DNA of 53,854 nt from Bacilli bacterium. GTDB lineage: Bacteria > Bacillota_I > Bacilli_A > ML615J-28 > CAG-313. Positions 50,832 through 53,854 of this stretch are shown here, piece by piece; the first letter of the stretch is position 1; the number at the start of each line of letters is the position of its first letter. Under the pieces are notes generated by a model. That model saw nothing but the letters and a program-made list of their open reading frames with translations, ran no database searches and was not told the DNA's origin. The position numbers and the translations under genes were made by a program. The DNA lies in NCBI GenBank assembly GCA_900770645.1, contig CAAGKY010000044.1:1-53854 (forward strand). The letters are read 5' to 3'.

Positions 50832-51762
50832 TATTTTTCACCTCCTCCTTTATTTTGTTATGATAATCCTCTAAAATTTGCGAATGTTTATCTAATCCTT
50901 CTCAATGATATTCTACTTTTCCAAGATCTGATTTGTTTCTAGTATCTCGTTGCCACTTACAAAAATATGGACATAAATATTTTCCTTCTTTTTTAGCATC
51001 AGGATTTGTTGCGCAGAATTCGCACCAGTTACAAAGTGGACTTGGAGAAGGTTCAAAGTTTTGTTGAGATATTCCATCAAAAATTTTTTCTATTTTATCT
51101 GTACCACGCTTCATATAGCCCTTAGTTCCAGCTGATTGAGTTAAATCACATAACGGTAATTGATACTCACAAGAAATTTGTTCAGGCGAACAATTAAATA
51201 TTTGTTGAACAGCTAGATTATAGATTACGAACTGCAATGGTGTAGTTAACTTATCTTTTTCTAATGGGACAGCGAAAGTTTTTATATCTTGAATTAAATA
51301 TTTATTCTCATTTTTGTCATAAAAGACTCTGTCTATAAATCCATTAAAAAGTTTATTTCAAAATTCGAAATTAAATTTTTGTTCAACTCCAACTAATTCT
51401 AGATTTGGGTTATCTCGCATAAACTGTTCTAGTTTATAGATTCCTTCTTCTAAATAGTAATAAGTTTTATTTTCATATGTTCTATCAGATTTGTCTAATT
51501 CATAAAAATCTTTAGAGTATTTTCTCTGTATCTCACTCAATTTTACGATAATATTATTCTTTAATTTTGTATAGTCGATTGGCTCATTATTAGTAATATT
51601 TTTTGCAATAGTCTCCTCTGTTTCGTGAATTAATGTTCCAAACTCAGTTGCAATAGAGCTATTGAAAATATAATTTCCATCGACATATTTTAATTTATAT
51701 TTGAATGGGCATTGTATATACGTGTCTAATTTAGAATACGAAAATTTTTCAATATTAGCCAT
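50824..51762 (-). CDS. RecB/Cas4-type nuclease with C-terminal cysteine cluster (312 aa)
   Basis: A PD-(D/E)XK nuclease of the Cas4/AddB group. It has YIQCPFKYKLKYV with Cys18, FGTLIHETEE (His46), GFIDRVFY at 141-148 with the acidic residue, LIQDIKTF with Asp159 and Lys161, and QFVIYNLAV. The other three or more Cys come at the C-terminus (LCNWCEFCATN and YLCPYFCKW), consistent with a Fe-S cluster. Two TGA and two TGG Trp codons; one TGA just before GFIDRV is required to keep the active site in one protein. GGAGGTGAT precedes the ATG at 51762. It is probably an end-processing nuclease in replication or recombination. Confidence 0.85.
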
Positions 51763-51850
51763 TATCTATCACCTCCAAAATGTATTTTGGAACCCATAGG
51801 AGCTCCAGGATGAACTTTCCATACTTAGCTATATAGATTTATTTATTAGA
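51763..51850 (-). other. Structured leader between clamp-loader and nuclease genes
   Basis: The 88-base gap contains an inverted repeat CCAAAATACATTTTGG whose right arm abuts the nuclease ribosome binding site, and a GGAGCTCC palindrome. An 18-codon frame begins at an ATG inside it but has no binding site. The hairpin could control nuclease translation. Confidence 0.35.
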
Positions 51851-52759
51851 TTAAAAATTCAATAGAGAGCAAATTATGAACTCATTTAATTCTTTCTTAT
51901 CAAGGTCTAGTTTTCCTAGTTTTAGTTGTTTATCTAAACTAGTTAAAAATTTTAAAGAATTTATAACAGTTTCTTCAGAAATGTCTCGATAATAATACTT
52001 AATAGCATTAACTTGCTTAGGAGTCATTTTTAATTGCTCTACAGTTAATCCACTATTAAAGTTTATGAACAATATTTTTTTATAATTACTAATTAGTAGT
52101 CCAACTAATGAAAAAGGATCAATATCAACGGTGTTGATATGCTGTAGATAATCTGATATTACTAGTTTGTTTCGTTTTAAAATCGCTTCACTAAGACTAA
52201 AAGAAGAAATTTTGTATAAATCAGTATTTTCGTCATATTTTAACTCATTTAAAACTTCTCGTTGTTTATTCCCAGAATATAATCTAATCTTGTCTAGCTC
52301 ATTTTCAATTCGATAAATATCTCCACCAGTTACTTCATATAACCAATTAATTTCTTCATCTTCTAGATTCTTACATACTACTTTCATAAAATCTTTAATT
52401 TGCCAATCTACTAGTTTTGGAATTTTTACAACATACTCAGACAATTGACTTTCAATTTTCTTATCTACTTTATTGCAAATAATGATATTATTTTTAAACT
52501 GAGAATAGTCATTATAAAAAAGATCAAAGACTTCAGTTTTTAAAATATACAAAGTATTTGAAAAATCAAAAACTAATGAGAGTGCTGAATTATCTTGATT
52601 AATTAATTCTTCAACATACTTTTCTTGACAATGTCTGTTTTGGCAGATTTTAGCGATATATTGATTAGCTATAAAAAAATTGTCTTCGCAAACTAGAACT
52701 AAAAAATCATCAGATAATGAATTATTTAAAATATTTTCCTTTAATTTTTTAATATCCAT
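51851..52759 (-). CDS. Clamp-loader delta-like subunit, HolA type (302 aa)
   Basis: 302 residues with the two-domain layout of DNA polymerase III delta: an AAA+-like N-terminus without Walker A, VKIPKLVDWQIKDFMKVV at about 110-130, LYEVTGGDIYRIENELDKIR, and a helical collar with FSLVGLLISNYKKILFI and KLGKLDLDKKELNEFI. It would wrench open the sliding clamp. Both Trp codons are TGG. The ATG at 52759 shares one base with the stop of the gene upstream. Confidence 0.75.
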   Translation of the reverse strand: MDIKKLKENILNNSLSDDFLVLVCEDNFFIANQYIAKICQNRHCQEKYVEELINQDNSALSLVFDFSNTLYILKTEVFDLFYNDYSQFKNNIIICNKVDKKIESQLSEYVVKIPKLVDWQIKDFMKVVCKNLEDEEINWLYEVTGGDIYRIENELDKIRLYSGNKQREVLNELKYDENTDLYKISSFSLSEAILKRNKLVISDYLQHINTVDIDPFSLVGLLISNYKKILFINFNSGLTVEQLKMTPKQVNAIKYYYRDISEETVINSLKFLTSLDKQLKLGKLDLDKKELNEFIICSLLNF

Positions 52760-53556
52760 TATCTAATTGCCTCCTTTAATTCTAGTAAAAAATTAATCAT
52801 AAAATTCTCTTTATTTAAAGACTTAATTTGTAAATCTTTAATATAATTAGATGTAAATAAATAAATTTTTAGTGCTAACTCTGATTGGTCAAATAAATAT
52901 TTTTCAAATGCACAATGAAGCAGCATATTAAAAAACATTTTAAAATCATACTTATCATAATCTTCTTTATAATTAATCTTAGCAGAAATAGATGTAGTAT
53001 TTGCAATAGATGCGTAGGTCAATTTATTAACAATATTTGTGCATAATGAATATAATTCATCAAGTCTATTGGTGTCCAAATCTATAATTGCGCCTGGAGT
53101 TTTTGCAACAGCATAAACTAAATCCGTAATTGGATAATTTGTTTGCCATTCTAGTTCTTGTAATTGCTCCTTAGTATATGGTTCTAATCTATATTTTATA
53201 CATCTATTTAAAATAGTATCTAATATTCCAATTTCAGATTCAGCTATTAAAGTGATATACACATTTAAACTTGGTTCCTCAATTAGTTTTAAAAATTGAT
53301 TTTGCTGTTTTTCAGTAAACTCATTTACGTCAATTAAATAAATTTTTTTACTAATTGATTGTTGGTACTCAATTATTTTTTCTGAGTCTATTTTTTCAGA
53401 TACGTAAACAACTTCTAAATCTAATCTATCTGCTAGATTTTTAATAAGTGTCTTTCTACCACTTCCTGTTGGTCCTAAAAATAGAAGACTTTTAGGTAAA
53501 GTATCTAATGAATAATTGTTTAGTTTTTCAATTAGTTTAGTTTGTCCAATTAACAT
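52759..53556 (-). CDS. Clamp-loader delta-prime-like / HolB-type subunit (265 aa)
   Basis: 265 residues. Walker A-like SLLFLGPTGSGRKTL at about 23-37, a Walker B-like YLIDVNEFTEKQQN region and LNRCIKYRL in place of the SRC motif, all typical of DnaX/HolB clamp-loader ATPases. The collar is helical. Trp is TGG. AGGGTGA precedes the ATG at 53556. It lies between the C-terminus of another clamp-loader protein and the delta-like subunit, giving a bacterial-type loader cluster. Confidence 0.8.
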   Translation of the reverse strand: MLIGQTKLIEKLNNYSLDTLPKSLLFLGPTGSGRKTLIKNLADRLDLEVVYVSEKIDSEKIIEYQQSISKKIYLIDVNEFTEKQQNQFLKLIEEPSLNVYITLIAESEIGILDTILNRCIKYRLEPYTKEQLQELEWQTNYPITDLVYAVAKTPGAIIDLDTNRLDELYSLCTNIVNKLTYASIANTTSISAKINYKEDYDKYDFKMFFNMLLHCAFEKYLFDQSELALKIYLFTSNYIKDLQIKSLNKENFMINFLLELKEAIR

Positions 53557-53569
53557 TTGATCACCCTAT

Positions 53570-53854
53570 CTAATTTTTAGCTATGTCTAATAACATTACA
53601 ATAATTGTAGTCTTATAATTTAGATCATATCTAATGTTTGATTTTATTTCTAAAATTTTTGAAGCTAGATCAGTAAAATACTCAGTATTAGAAGTATTTA
53701 CAGTAAATTGGACAACAGCATTGTTCTCTGCAGCCAAATAGTTTGGAATGCTTGTTAAATTAATATCTTTAAAAATAGAAAATTTAGCTAGATCTAAAAC
53801 AAACGATAAGTATAAATTTATAAAATTCTTTAAATCTTGTCCTTCGTTGAATAG
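53570..53854 (-). CDS. C-terminal part of a clamp-loader ATPase subunit (DnaX/RFC-like)
   Basis: The last 94 codons of a gene whose start lies beyond the right edge. The sequence (FINLYLSFVLDLAKFSIFKD, then KSNIRYDLNYKTTIIVMLLD) resembles the collar domain of DnaX/RFC-type clamp loaders, and the next two genes are the delta-prime and delta subunits. It ends with TAG at 53570, 13 bases before the following start. Confidence 0.65.
   Translation of the reverse strand, partial: LFNEGQDLKNFINLYLSFVLDLAKFSIFKDINLTSIPNYLAAENNAVVQFTVNTSNTEYFTDLASKILEIKSNIRYDLNYKTTIIVMLLDIAKN

Noticed and set aside
1..53854. tRNA genes, including a suppressor tRNA-Trp
   Set aside because: No cloverleaf with a conserved T-loop was seen in the intergenic gaps, which are short and explained by promoters and terminators.

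Overview
The window is part of the genome of a large, AT-rich, tailed double-stranded DNA phage with a contractile tail (myovirus). Every supportable gene is on the minus strand, so transcription runs from high to low coordinates. The sequence only makes sense if TGA is read as tryptophan (translation table 4). Read with the standard code, nearly all structural genes break into pieces. Read with TGA=Trp, they become long genes, each starting at an ATG preceded by a GGAG-type ribosome binding site. Several TGA codons fall where a known family has an invariant Trp, for example after the DPDREGEAIA motif of topoisomerase I. I see no tRNA, rRNA, CRISPR array, insertion sequence or integrase, and no plus-strand gene.

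Layout in the direction of transcription. (1) 53854-50613: clamp-loader genes (the C-terminus of a DnaX/RFC-like subunit, a delta-prime-like and a delta-like subunit), a RecB/Cas4-type nuclease with a cysteine cluster, and a phage copy of ribosomal protein bS21. (2) 50542-49129: a putative PD-(D/E)XK protein, a small protein and a degenerate HD-domain protein. (3) 49034-42356: the SbcD/gp47 and SbcC/gp46-like recombination nuclease pair with a run of small unknown proteins. (4) 42263-39528: a peptide-deformylase-like protein without catalytic residues, a ribbon-helix-helix protein and topoisomerase I. (5) 39437-34250: an unknown protein, a MoxR-type AAA+ ATPase, an HExxH protein with a long Gln/Gly repeat tail, a VWA protein and a helical ferritin-like protein. 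(6) 34114-25598: two unknown proteins, a nucleotidyltransferase-like protein, a SWIM-type zinc protein, the large terminase, the portal and a small protein. (7) 25352-22131: a prohead protease fused to a scaffold, then the major capsid protein. (8) 22003-15937: neck, connector and tail-completion proteins. (9) 15781-13494: sheath and tube. (10) 13363-5900: a small RHH protein, a gp26-like tail assembly protein with a probable +1 frameshift extension, tape measure, hub and LysM-like proteins. (11) 5781-1: gp25-like wedge, a giant gp6/J-like wedge protein, and a tail protein that runs off the left edge.

Most of these units are separated by a rho-independent hairpin followed at once by a conserved promoter-like element, TTATTTGCTAAATTAWWTGA in gene orientation. 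It occurs about ten times, mostly before virion genes. A second TATAAT-type element (TTATTGTATAATAT) precedes the SbcCD, PD-(D/E)XK and terminase genes. The first element looks like a phage-specific late promoter and the second like a host-type promoter.

Trp codon use differs by module. By my hand count, structural and packaging genes use about 99 TGA against 25 TGG, while the replication side (39528-53854) uses about 14 TGA against 18 TGG. The SbcC, SbcD and clamp-loader genes and the major capsid gene use TGG only. This resembles stop-codon-recoded phages in which reassigned codons are concentrated in late genes, so a standard-code host cannot be excluded. The host cannot be named from this window.
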